The notes beneath the pieces were generated by a model. It was not told where the DNA came from and did no database searches. It was given only the letters and a program-made list of their open reading frames with translations. From Solobacterium sp. (GTDB taxonomy: Bacteria > Bacillota_I > Bacilli_A > Erysipelotrichales > Erysipelotrichaceae): a stretch of 64,000 bases of DNA. Positions 17,646-25,810 of this stretch are shown here, in pieces. Positions within the stretch are counted from its first letter, which is position 1. Every line of letters begins with the position of its first letter. Location of the stretch: the NCBI GenBank assembly GCA_017512725.1, contig JAFWEW010000041.1, forward strand, positions 1 through 64,000, in the 5' to 3' direction. The position numbers and the translations under genes are program-made.

Positions 17646-18787
17646 GAAATCTGGCAATCATGGGCGCTTCCTATCTTCAGCTACCGCTGATTGAAACCGC
17701 AAAACAGATGGGCTTAAAAACCCATGTTTTTGCATGGCGTGCCAATGATGTTGGAGAAACCGCCGCAGATGTTTTCTATCCGATCTCCATTACGGAAACG
17801 GATGAAATCCTGAAAACATGCAGAGAAATCGGAATCGACGGAATCTGCAGCATCGGATCCGATCTTGCCATGAAGGCCGTCAATTATGTTGCAGAACAGA
17901 TGAACCTGCCCGGCAATTCGATGCGTGCCACTGCAAAATCAACGGATAAACACTTGATGCGCCTGGCATTTGCAGAACACGGAGATCCGTCAGTCCAAAG
18001 TCTGCTTGTCTCATCGACTGAAGATCTCGATTTGAATACGCTCCGCTTTCCGGTCATCGTCAAGCCGCTGGACCGCTCCGGCAGCCGCGGGATCACAAAA
18101 CTGGAAACGACGGAAGGTCTTTCAGAAGCAATCGAACATGCAAAAGAACAGGGCTTTATCAAGCAGGCACTGGTGGAAGAATTTGCCGAAGGGAAGGAAT
18201 ACAGTGTGGAATGTCTTTCTGTTGAAGGAAAGCACCATCTGTTAGGCATTACCGAGAAGTTTACGACCGGGGCTCCGGGATTTATCGAAACCGGACATAT
18301 CGAACCGGCATGTTTCAGTAATGAAATGAAAGAACAGATCCGATTGGTAGTCTTTCATGCGCTGGACAGTCTGGAACTGACCACCGGCGCAAGCCATACC
18401 GAACTGAAAGTAGATGACAATGGGAATATCCGGATCATTGAGATCGGCGGCCGGATGGGCGGTGATTTCATCGGCAGTGATCTTGTTCGGATTACCAGCG
18501 GAATTGACTTTGTCAAAGCGGTAATCTCCTGTGCGCTTGGCGAAACACCGGATCTGACCCCGGATATTCTGGCGGATGCCGCAGCAGTACGGTTTATCTT
18601 TCAGAAAGCGGATATTGAAGCGTTCCAGAAACTCCAGAGCGAACATCCGGATTATATTGTCCGCAGTGAGATCCATGACAGCGATGCGGCAGTTCATGAC
18701 AGTTCGGATAGGCATGGGTATTTTCTGATGATGGCAGACCGTCGGGAGGATCTTCTGCCGTATCTGCCGAAACAGGAGGCAGAATGA
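17642..18787 (+). CDS. ATP-grasp domain carboxylate-amine ligase
   Basis: 381 residues with a pre-ATP-grasp Rossmann-like lobe (NLAIMGASYLQLPLIETA), the ATP-binding segment FPVIVKPLDRSGSRGI, the adenine-contact EEFAEGKEYSVECLS, and the metal-binding ELKVDDNGNIRIIEIGGRMG. Such enzymes activate a carboxylate as an acyl phosphate and join it to an amine or other nucleophile. Between a lipid-carrier glycosyltransferase and a 4-aminotransferase, it might acylate an amino sugar with an amino acid, but that is inference. Four-base overlaps on both sides indicate coupled translation. Confidence 0.82.
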   Translation: MRNLAIMGASYLQLPLIETAKQMGLKTHVFAWRANDVGETAADVFYPISITETDEILKTCREIGIDGICSIGSDLAMKAVNYVAEQMNLPGNSMRATAKSTDKHLMRLAFAEHGDPSVQSLLVSSTEDLDLNTLRFPVIVKPLDRSGSRGITKLETTEGLSEAIEHAKEQGFIKQALVEEFAEGKEYSVECLSVEGKHHLLGITEKFTTGAPGFIETGHIEPACFSNEMKEQIRLVVFHALDSLELTTGASHTELKVDDNGNIRIIEIGGRMGGDFIGSDLVRITSGIDFVKAVISCALGETPDLTPDILADAAAVRFIFQKADIEAFQKLQSEHPDYIVRSEIHDSDAAVHDSSDRHGYFLMMADRREDLLPYLPKQEAE

Positions 18788-19143
18788 ATTCCAGGACCAG
18801 AGCGTACATCCTGCTGCATATTCTTCTGGCCGTTTATTCACTGACCTCTGTTTTCAGCAAGCTTGCGGCCCAGGAAGAATTCCTGAGCCTGCGCTTCTGT
18901 CTCTATTACGGAGCGATGATCCTGTTATTAGGGGTTTATGCGATCGGCTGGCAGCAGGTGATCAAGCGCCTGCCGCTTACCGAAGCTTTTGCCAATAAAG
19001 CGGTAACGGTACTGTGGGGGTTTATTTACGGAATAATTCTGTTTCACGAAGGGGTTACCATCTGGAAACTCGTGGGTCTTGCACTGATTATTACCGGCAT
19101 CGTACTGTACGCAAGATCAGATCCCGGGGAGGATGAGGCATGA
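18784..19143 (+). CDS. SMR/EamA-type small membrane protein, ArnE-like flippase subunit
   Basis: 119 residues with four predicted membrane segments and the segment LTEAFANKAVTVLWGFIYGI, in which the polar loop before helix 4 resembles small multidrug-resistance and ArnE/ArnF proteins. ArnE and ArnF are a heterodimer that flips undecaprenyl-phosphate aminoarabinose. A second such gene follows with a four-base overlap, and an ArnC-like transferase lies upstream, so a sugar-lipid flippase role is a reasonable inference. Drug efflux is the alternative. Confidence 0.75.
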   Translation: MNSRTRAYILLHILLAVYSLTSVFSKLAAQEEFLSLRFCLYYGAMILLLGVYAIGWQQVIKRLPLTEAFANKAVTVLWGFIYGIILFHEGVTIWKLVGLALIITGIVLYARSDPGEDEA

Positions 19144-19493
19144 ATACCCGGTTTCTGTACTCCCTGTTTATTCTGTTTGGAACGTTTATCAGTGCGGTTT
19201 CGCAGGTAATGCTGAAGAAAGCCGCCATGAAGGAGTATGATTCCCCGGTCAAAGAGTATCTGAACCCTCTGGTGATCGGAGCGTATGCCATCTTCGTGCT
19301 TGCGACGTTCTGTTCTATTCTGGCTTATAAAGAGATTCCGCTGTCCCTCGGACCGGTTCTTGAGTCAACTTCCTATATTTATGTAACAATATTTGGTGTA
19401 ACGATCTTTCATGAGAAGATCAATTCCGGCAAGATCATGGCACTGGTCCTGATCATTGCCGGGATCCTTGTATACTCACTGCTTGGAGGGTGA
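19140..19493 (+). CDS. SMR/EamA-type small membrane protein, ArnF-like flippase subunit
   Basis: 117 residues, four membrane segments, with AVSQVMLKKAAMKEY in the first helix and IPLSLGPVLESTSYIYVTI before the last. Sequence is distinct from its partner at 18784, which fits a heterodimeric SMR pair and not a recent duplication. Translationally coupled on both sides. Confidence 0.75.
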   Translation: MNTRFLYSLFILFGTFISAVSQVMLKKAAMKEYDSPVKEYLNPLVIGAYAIFVLATFCSILAYKEIPLSLGPVLESTSYIYVTIFGVTIFHEKINSGKIMALVLIIAGILVYSLLGG

Positions 19494-19498
19494 AACCT

Positions 19499-20137
19499 AT
19501 GAAAAAGATGATAAAACTGATGCTCGTACTCCTGATGGGTCTTTCTGCCGCATGCGGAAAAAAAGATGACCAGATTGAGATCACAACCGAGGCAAATCTG
19601 GAAACCACTGAATCTACCGAAACAACAACGGAAGAAACCTCCAATGTGGTGGAATCTGCCTATGGAAAAGCAGAAGGAAAGATTGGAAATATCATGAAGG
19701 CAACCGATCTCGAGTTCACGCTGAATTCTGCCCGTCTGGCTTCTTCGTATCAGACGATTACTCCGGATGCGGGAATGAACCTTCTGATCCTGAATATCAC
19801 GACCCATGTTTTGCAGAACGGAGAGATGAAGCTTTATGATACCGACTATCAGGTACAGTGGGGCGGTACCGGTGAAGAAGATTACAGCACGCCGCTCACG
19901 TATCGGGATGAATGGGCAACCGCACCGACCTATAAGCGCTATGTCAATCTCGACGGCGTTGAAGGCATGTTTCCCGGAGAAGCAATCCTGCAGCCGGATG
20001 AGACCATTACCGCAGATTACGTTTATCAGGTACCGCAGGGATTTAATGCTTTCACGCTGCAGTTCCAGGAGTTCTTTGAAGATGAAAGTCTCGGAGACCG
20101 CTATATCGTAAGCTTTACCGCAGATATGCAGGAATAA
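19499..20137 (+). CDS. Putative lipoprotein with DUF4352/DUF5067-like domain
   Basis: 212 residues. A signal peptide with lipobox LSAAC places the lipidated cysteine near residue 16. A Glu/Thr-rich linker follows, then an Ig-like beta domain (FTLNSARLASSYQT, GMNLLILNITTHV) resembling DUF4352/DUF5067 lipoproteins of unknown function. GTG 19490 is in frame but abuts the GGAGG site, whereas ATG 19499 is correctly spaced. Embedded in the glycan operon, it may be a surface-located assembly factor, but no enzyme motif is visible. Confidence 0.75.
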   Translation: MKKMIKLMLVLLMGLSAACGKKDDQIEITTEANLETTESTETTTEETSNVVESAYGKAEGKIGNIMKATDLEFTLNSARLASSYQTITPDAGMNLLILNITTHVLQNGEMKLYDTDYQVQWGGTGEEDYSTPLTYRDEWATAPTYKRYVNLDGVEGMFPGEAILQPDETITADYVYQVPQGFNAFTLQFQEFFEDESLGDRYIVSFTADMQE

Positions 20138-20153
20138 GAAAGCAGGAAAAACT

Positions 20154-21107
20154 GTGAGAATTGGAATTCTTGGCACATCGGATGTCGCGTTCCGCCGGTT
20201 CCTTCCGTCTCTGATGAAGTGTGAAGGGGCAGAATACGCAGGCGTCGCATCCAGAACACCGGAGAAGGCAGTCCCGTTTCAGGAGAACTTTGGTGGAACG
20301 ATCTATGAAGGCTATGATGCGCTGATCGAAGATCCTTCGATCGATGCCGTATATGTACCGCTTCCGCCGGCGCTCCATTATCTATGGGGCAGAAAGGTAC
20401 TGCTTGCCGGAAAGCATCTCTTGATGGAAAAACCGTTTGCCGCAGGCACAGAAGAAGCGAATGAACTCTTGAATCTTGCACAGCAGCAGGGGAAGATCGT
20501 TCATGAAAACTATATGTTTCTCTATCACGATCAGCTTCGGGAGATTCATAAGATGATCCAGGACGGAACGCTGGGAGAGATCCGTCTTTACCGGATGTCC
20601 TTCGGGTTCCCGAAACGCAGCCGGAATGATTTCCGCTATGACAAATCCCTGGGCGGTGGTGCGATTCTGGACTGCGGCGGGTATCCGGTACGGCTGGCAC
20701 TGGATCTGCTGGGGGAAACTGCGGAACTGGTGCAGTCTTCCATCGGATATATTGAGGATTTTGATGTTGAAATGTACGGCAGTGCGGTACTGGTAAATGA
20801 GAATGGCACAACGGCGCAGATCAGTTACGGCATGGATAATGCCTATCAGTGTGAACTGGAAATCTGGGGCGGCAAAGCTACGCTCCGTACCGACCGGATC
20901 TTCACGGCAGGATCGGATTATGTACCGAAGCTGAATCTGAAGACCTCCTCAGAGGAATATACGGTCACGCTTCGTGAAGATGATCAGTTTCTGCACTCGA
21001 TTGAGCAGTTTCTGCAGAAGATCAACACCGGAGAGAATACGGATCTGGAAACGATCCGGAAACAGGCAGAACTGGTGGATGCCATGCGAAAGGGGAACAG
21101 GCTATGA
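20154..21107 (+). CDS. Gfo/Idh/MocA oxidoreductase, probable NDP-hexose 3-ketoreductase
   Basis: 317 residues from a GTG start with GCAGGA upstream. N-terminal Rossmann motif GILGTSDVAF, then the family EKPFAAG motif with the catalytic lysine, and ALLDVGGYP-like GGAILDCGGYPVRLALD. The GGYPxR variant and the VHENYMFLYH stretch resemble sugar 3-ketoreductases such as SpnN, KijD10 and TylC-type enzymes that act directly after NDP-hexose 2,3-dehydratases. That dehydratase is two genes downstream, which strongly supports the substrate. It overlaps the aminotransferase by four bases. Confidence 0.85.
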   Translation: MRIGILGTSDVAFRRFLPSLMKCEGAEYAGVASRTPEKAVPFQENFGGTIYEGYDALIEDPSIDAVYVPLPPALHYLWGRKVLLAGKHLLMEKPFAAGTEEANELLNLAQQQGKIVHENYMFLYHDQLREIHKMIQDGTLGEIRLYRMSFGFPKRSRNDFRYDKSLGGGAILDCGGYPVRLALDLLGETAELVQSSIGYIEDFDVEMYGSAVLVNENGTTAQISYGMDNAYQCELEIWGGKATLRTDRIFTAGSDYVPKLNLKTSSEEYTVTLREDDQFLHSIEQFLQKINTGENTDLETIRKQAELVDAMRKGNRL

Positions 21108-22231
21108 TTCCGTTTAATAAAGCGACGGTCACGGAACTGGAAGAACAGTATGTAATCGATGCGCTCCATAACAGCAAGCTTTCCGGAGACGGCAAATATA
21201 CCATGAAGGTGTATGAGCAGCTGAAACAGCGGTTCGGCTTTGAAAACGTACTGCTGACCACTTCCGGAACGACAGCACTGGAAATGTCTGCGCTGTTAAT
21301 CAATCTTGAACCGGGGGATGAAGTCATCGTTCCTTCCTTTACGTTCTCTTCCACCGTCAATGCCTTTATGTTAAGAGGGGCGAAACCGGTATTCTGCGAT
21401 ATCCGTCCGGATACCTTTAATCTGGATGAAACACTGATCGAAGGTTTAATCACAGAGAAAACCAAAGCAATCTACTGTGTTGACTATGCGGGGATCCCGT
21501 GTGAGATCGATGCGATCAACGAGATTGCAAAAAAACATGGTCTTTATGTAATTGAAGATGCGGCCCAGTCAATCGGATCGACCTATAAAGGACGCTATAC
21601 CGGAACTCTGGCAGAGTTTTCCTGTTTTTCCTTTCATGAGACAAAGAACTATGCGATGGGAGAAGGCGGTGCACTGGTCATGGATACCGATAAGTATATG
21701 GACCGGGCAGAGATCATCCGTGAAAAGGGAACGAACCGCCGTCAGGTACTGAAGGGCTGGACCGACAAGTATACCTGGCATGACATCGGTTCCTCGTTCC
21801 TTCCTTCGGATGTGCTGGCAGCGCTGCTGTATGCACAGCTCGAACGGTATGATGACATCATGGAAAAGCGCAGAGGAATCTGGTACCGCTACCATGAACT
21901 GCTGAAACCCCTGGAAGAACAGGGAAAACTGCGGCGGGCGATTGTTCCGGACCATGTAGTCCACAACGGACATATGTACAATATCGTTCTGCCGGATGAT
22001 CAGATCCGTACCGACCTGGTTGAATACCTGAAGCAGAATGAGATCATGGCTTATATCTGCTATGTGCCTCTGCATTCGGCACCAATGGGACTGAAAACCG
22101 GCTACCGGCCGGAGGACTGCCCGGTAACGGAAGAATACGGCGCAAGAGTACTGCGTCTGCCGCTCTATTACGATATGAGCGAAGAAGATACCGAACTGGT
22201 TGTAAAGAAGATAGGCGATTTCTATGGCTGA
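21104..22231 (+). CDS. DegT/DnrJ/EryC1 aminotransferase, WecE/RffA-like 4-aminotransferase
   Basis: PLP enzyme of 375 residues. It starts MIPFNKATVTELEEQYVIDA and shows LSGDGKYTMK, DEVIVPSFTFSSTVNAFMLR, VIEDAAQSIGSTYKGR and the PLP lysine in SFHETKNYAMGEGG, a close family resemblance to WecE/RffA, which aminates C-4 of dTDP-4-keto-6-deoxyglucose. In this operon the acceptor could instead be dTDP-4-keto-2,6-dideoxyglucose made by the flanking genes. Overlaps the preceding gene by four and the next by eight bases. Confidence 0.92.
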   Translation: MIPFNKATVTELEEQYVIDALHNSKLSGDGKYTMKVYEQLKQRFGFENVLLTTSGTTALEMSALLINLEPGDEVIVPSFTFSSTVNAFMLRGAKPVFCDIRPDTFNLDETLIEGLITEKTKAIYCVDYAGIPCEIDAINEIAKKHGLYVIEDAAQSIGSTYKGRYTGTLAEFSCFSFHETKNYAMGEGGALVMDTDKYMDRAEIIREKGTNRRQVLKGWTDKYTWHDIGSSFLPSDVLAALLYAQLERYDDIMEKRRGIWYRYHELLKPLEEQGKLRRAIVPDHVVHNGHMYNIVLPDDQIRTDLVEYLKQNEIMAYICYVPLHSAPMGLKTGYRPEDCPVTEEYGARVLRLPLYYDMSEEDTELVVKKIGDFYG

Positions 22232-23621
22232 ACCAAAACTGGATTTCAATCTGGAGCTGCTTCGCTCATGGGCGGACCGCAAAGGAAACGTCAATACACT
22301 TCCTGAGATCCTGGAATGGATCCGGGAACGGAATTCCCGTCTCAAGGTACGAATTGAGAAGGTGGACTTTTCCTACAGCGGATTCTGGCACTATGACGAG
22401 GAAGACGGTTATATCCGTAATAACAACAACAGCTTTTTTCAGCTGGCCGGATATCAGGAAATTGAAGATGACCGGATCGTAGCGGAACAGCCGATCATCA
22501 TTCAGGATGAGATCGGCTATCTTGGCATCCTGTGCAAAATGATCGACGGCCGTCTGAACTTTCTCATGCAGGCGAAGATCGAACCGGGAAACTCCAACGT
22601 CATTCAGATTTCCCCGACGCTTCAGGCAACCAAAAGCAACTTCTCCCGCAAACACGGCGGAAAAGTACCGAATTATCTGGACTATTTTCTGGAGTCCGGC
22701 AGCCACACAGTCCTTGTGGACCAGATCCAGTCGGAGCAGTCTTCCCGTTTCTATAAGAAACGCAACCGGAACATGATCCTGTTTGTGGAAGAAGAGGTTC
22801 CGATCCTGGACAGCCACTGCTGGATGACGCTTGGGCAGATCAAGGAACTGATGAAATACAACAATCTGGTAAACATGGATACCCGTACGGTGCTTTCCTG
22901 TATCCATTTCGATCTGAACGGGACGACAGATAATGAGATTCCGTCATTCTTCAAAGATCCCAGTCTCTATGAATCGGTTTTCCGCTCTCCGGACTATACC
23001 AAACTGCACAGCATCTTTAACTGCATCAATGACTACAAGATGTTCCAGCGGGAGAAATCCCGTCTTCTGCCGCTAAAGAGCCTGAAGGGCTGGAATATGA
23101 CCAAAGACGGCATCTCCTGCCGCACGCCCTATGATTTCCGGGTCATTTACTGCCGGATCGAAATTGAAGACCGGGAAGTAAACTACTGGGAACAGCCTTT
23201 AATTGAAGCACTCGGACAGGCGGTCTTCGGCATCTTTACCTGTGTGGAGAACGGGATCCGCAAATATCTGGTCTGTGTCCGCCATGAGATTGGCTGCTTT
23301 GACAACGCCGAGCTTGGCCCGATCGTTCAGCTGGAACCGTCCAACCCGAGGAACCAGCTCAATGCGATCGAATCGCTGTTCTTGAAGAAACTGGAACAGA
23401 ACGAAGGGGTCATTACCGATGTGATTCTTTCGGAAGAGGGCGGCCGCTTCTATCATGAAGAGAACCGGAACGCGATCATCGAAATTCAGCCGGAAGAGAT
23501 CGGTCATCTTCCGGAAGGCTATTTCTGGCTGGATTATGCGACCATCTCGGAGATGATCCAGTTTAACAACTGTGTCAATATCCAGCTGCGCAATCTGTTT
23601 TCACTGATTGATCTGAACTGA
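22224..23621 (+). CDS. NDP-hexose 2,3-dehydratase
   Basis: 465 residues, the full family length, built of two related halves. The first half has ISPTLQATKSNFSRKHGG and the second ELGPIVQLEPSNPRN, EGGRFYHEENRNAIIE and GYFWLDYATISEMIQFNN, the hallmarks of TylCVI/SpnO/EvaA-type dehydratases. These remove the C-2 hydroxyl of dTDP-4-keto-6-deoxyglucose, giving a labile 3,4-diketo sugar that a 3-ketoreductase then reduces. The family is best known from actinomycete antibiotic clusters, and its use in a Bacillota surface locus is notable. It is the last gene before a terminator. Confidence 0.9.
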   Translation: MAEPKLDFNLELLRSWADRKGNVNTLPEILEWIRERNSRLKVRIEKVDFSYSGFWHYDEEDGYIRNNNNSFFQLAGYQEIEDDRIVAEQPIIIQDEIGYLGILCKMIDGRLNFLMQAKIEPGNSNVIQISPTLQATKSNFSRKHGGKVPNYLDYFLESGSHTVLVDQIQSEQSSRFYKKRNRNMILFVEEEVPILDSHCWMTLGQIKELMKYNNLVNMDTRTVLSCIHFDLNGTTDNEIPSFFKDPSLYESVFRSPDYTKLHSIFNCINDYKMFQREKSRLLPLKSLKGWNMTKDGISCRTPYDFRVIYCRIEIEDREVNYWEQPLIEALGQAVFGIFTCVENGIRKYLVCVRHEIGCFDNAELGPIVQLEPSNPRNQLNAIESLFLKKLEQNEGVITDVILSEEGGRFYHEENRNAIIEIQPEEIGHLPEGYFWLDYATISEMIQFNNCVNIQLRNLFSLIDLN

Positions 23622-23629
23622 CCGGTACC

Positions 23630-23660
23630 CAGGGCTCACATTACGGGCCCTGTTTTACTT
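23630..23660 (+). terminator. Terminator ending the glycan locus
   Basis: CAGGGCTC (23630-23637) pairs with GGGCCCTG (23645-23652), with one wobble/mismatch at the base, followed by TTTTACTT. Confidence 0.75.
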
Positions 23661-23724
23661 CTGATACTTTGAGATGAAATGGTGAATGGCCTTTGTTTTG
23701 CCTTTCCTTTTCGGTTTGTAACGT

Positions 23725-23730
23725 TATAAT
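23725..23730 (+). promoter_or_regulatory. -10 element placing the lepB start codon at the transcription start
   Basis: A consensus TATAAT ends eight bases before the lepB ATG at 23739, so RNA synthesis would begin at or within a base or two of the A of the ATG. No Shine-Dalgarno sequence exists upstream. The -35 region is weak. Confidence 0.6.
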
Positions 23731-23738
23731 GCTTACGT

Positions 23739-24326
23739 ATGGAAGAAACAAAAGAGATTAAAAAAGATAAAAAAGAAGAACAGAAAGAAGAAACCCTGGC
23801 GGAATCCGTATGGGATCTTCTCAAGACCTTCATGGTATGTATGATTCTGGTCTCGCTGTTTGTAAACTTTGTAGCCCGGCCGATTCGTGTACAGGGCAGT
23901 TCCATGTATCCGACCCTGACTTCAAATGCCCTGGGGTTTGCCAATGTCTATGGGAAAAAGTTCGGATCCCTGAAACGCTTTGATATTGCGATCATTTATC
24001 TGAAGGATAAAAAGGAATATCTGGTCAAGCGGGTAATCGGTCTTCCCGGAGAAACCGTTCAGTATTCCAACGGTACCTTGCAGGTCAATGGAAAAACCAT
24101 TGAAGAACCTTTTTTAGATACGCCGTACCGGAAAAACTGGGGTGACGGTTTTATGGAAGATGTATCACCGGTAACCCTTGGGGAAGGCGAATACTTCTGC
24201 CTCGGAGACAACCGCCCGTCCAGCCGGGACAGCCGGTATTACGGGGCATTTACGGACGATCAGATCATTGCCAAAGGTGCGTTTATCTTTTACCCGTTCT
24301 CAGAGTTCGGAGTGAAGTCATGGTAG
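23739..24326 (+). CDS. lepB: Signal peptidase I
   Basis: Cleaves signal peptides from secreted proteins at the outer membrane face. The 195 residues start with a highly charged Lys/Glu stretch (about 25 residues), then one membrane anchor (about 33-52), the catalytic serine in VQGSSMYPTL and the catalytic lysine in YLVKRVIGLPGE, with LGDNRPSSRDSRYYG near the end. This is the single-anchor Gram-positive form. Probably translated from a leaderless mRNA. Overlaps rbgA by seven bases. Confidence 0.95.
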   Translation: MEETKEIKKDKKEEQKEETLAESVWDLLKTFMVCMILVSLFVNFVARPIRVQGSSMYPTLTSNALGFANVYGKKFGSLKRFDIAIIYLKDKKEYLVKRVIGLPGETVQYSNGTLQVNGKTIEEPFLDTPYRKNWGDGFMEDVSPVTLGEGEYFCLGDNRPSSRDSRYYGAFTDDQIIAKGAFIFYPFSEFGVKSW

Positions 24327-25186
24327 ATGTACAGTGGTACCCCGGGCATATGGAAAAAGCCCGGCGGGATATGAAGGAACATCTCAAGGCAGTCGATATG
24401 ATCATAGAACTGCGGGATGCACGGATTCCTTCTGCCAGCCGGAACCCGATCCTGGATGAAATGGCACCTCAGAAGCCAAGGCTGATCATCCTGTCCAAAA
24501 AAGATCTGGCAGATGATGCGGTTACGGAACAGTGGGTCAGAGAACTGACCACGGATGGCTGCAGGTGTCTCGCTTTGAATATTGCCAGTGATAAGAATGT
24601 GAGAAAGCAGATCGTAGATGCCTGCGGTCTTTTATGTACGCCGGTCCGCGAACGGATGATCCGCAAGGGGATACGCCCCCGGGCAATGAGGGCCATGGCC
24701 TGTGGGATCCCCAATGCGGGCAAATCCACCCTGATCAATCGGATCGCCGGCAGAAACAGTGCCAAGACGGCAGACAAACCCGGTGTTACAAGGGCCTTAA
24801 CCTGGATCAAAGCAGACCCAACCCTGGAAATCCTGGATACCCCGGGTGTTCTCTGGCCGAAGTTTGAAGAACCGCGTACCGGCAGCCTGCTTGCGGCAAC
24901 CGGGGCGATCAATGAAAACATTCTGGATTTAAAAGAGATCGCCATGGATACGATCCATGTGATCCGGGAACTTTACCCCGGGATCCTGGAAACGGAATAT
25001 GACTGTGAACCGAATATCCGCACGGATGTCATGCTGGAGGCGATTGCCAAGAAGCGGCATCTCTTAAAAGAGAATGGGGTATTGGACATTGACCGGGCCG
25101 CATCTGTCTTTTTACATGAGCTGCGGAGGGGAAAGCTTGGAAAGCTGACCCTGGAAAGAGTTAAGGGACATGAAGAAAACAGATAA
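24320..25186 (+). CDS. rbgA: Ribosome biogenesis GTPase RbgA (YlqF)
   Basis: Circularly permuted GTPase required for late assembly of the 50S subunit in Bacillota. At 288 residues it has YPGHMEKARRDM at the start, the G4-type LSKKDLAD before the P-loop GIPNAGKSTLINRIAG, and the G3 motif DTPGVLWP after it, followed by the family C-terminal helical domain. Overlaps lepB and rnhB, as rbgA-rnhB do in Bacillus; rplS, its usual upstream neighbour, lies 26 kb away here. Confidence 0.95.
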   Translation: MVDVQWYPGHMEKARRDMKEHLKAVDMIIELRDARIPSASRNPILDEMAPQKPRLIILSKKDLADDAVTEQWVRELTTDGCRCLALNIASDKNVRKQIVDACGLLCTPVRERMIRKGIRPRAMRAMACGIPNAGKSTLINRIAGRNSAKTADKPGVTRALTWIKADPTLEILDTPGVLWPKFEEPRTGSLLAATGAINENILDLKEIAMDTIHVIRELYPGILETEYDCEPNIRTDVMLEAIAKKRHLLKENGVLDIDRAASVFLHELRRGKLGKLTLERVKGHEENR

Positions 25187-25805
25187 AATCTGTCCGAATG
25201 ACTATGAACATGAAGCCTGGGCAGAGAATAAACTGGTACTGGGAATCGATGAAGCAGGCAGGGGACCGCTGGCCGGCCCTCTGGCAGTAGCCGGTGTCGT
25301 ATTCCCAATCGGTTATGAAAACCCGGATATCTATGATTCCAAGTCCATCAGTGAAAAGAAGCGGGATCTCTTATTTGACCTCATCCAGCAGGACGCCCTG
25401 TATTTTGAAATCCGGCTGGTAGAACCGGAAGAGATCGACCGCTGGAATATCTACCGTGCAGATCAGAGGGCATTTCTGGCAATTGCACAGGATCTGCCGT
25501 GTGATGTGGTTCTGACCGATGCGATGCCAATCGAACTGGATAAGCCGGTTGTTCCTTTAGTAAAAGGGGATCGGAAATCCATCAGTATCGCTGCCGGATC
25601 GATTCTTGCCAAGGTGACCCGTGACCGGCTGATGAAAGAATATGATGCGCTTTACCCGCAGTATGGCTTTGCGAAAAACAAAGGCTATCCGACTCCGCAG
25701 CACCTTGCGGCAATCGAACAGTACGGCATTACGCCGATCCACCGGAAGAGTTATGGGCCGGTTGCGGCCCATCAGATGACGTTAGATCTGTTTGGGGATT
25801 CTTGA
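25170..25805 (+). CDS. rnhB: Ribonuclease HII
   Basis: Removes misincorporated ribonucleotides and RNA from RNA-DNA hybrids. 211 residues with the acidic catalytic residues in GIDEAGRGPLAGP and in VVLTDAMPIE, and the conserved KGDRKSISIAAGSILAKVTRD and YPQYGFAKNKGYPT. It overlaps rbgA by 17 bases and is followed closely by the deacetylase-like gene. Confidence 0.95.
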   Translation: MKKTDKICPNDYEHEAWAENKLVLGIDEAGRGPLAGPLAVAGVVFPIGYENPDIYDSKSISEKKRDLLFDLIQQDALYFEIRLVEPEEIDRWNIYRADQRAFLAIAQDLPCDVVLTDAMPIELDKPVVPLVKGDRKSISIAAGSILAKVTRDRLMKEYDALYPQYGFAKNKGYPTPQHLAAIEQYGITPIHRKSYGPVAAHQMTLDLFGDS

Positions 25806-25810
25806 TTTAC

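Noticed and set aside
19409..20176. 255-residue minus-strand frame over the lipoprotein gene
   Set aside because: Antisense to genes with signal peptide, lipobox and coupled starts; no family features.
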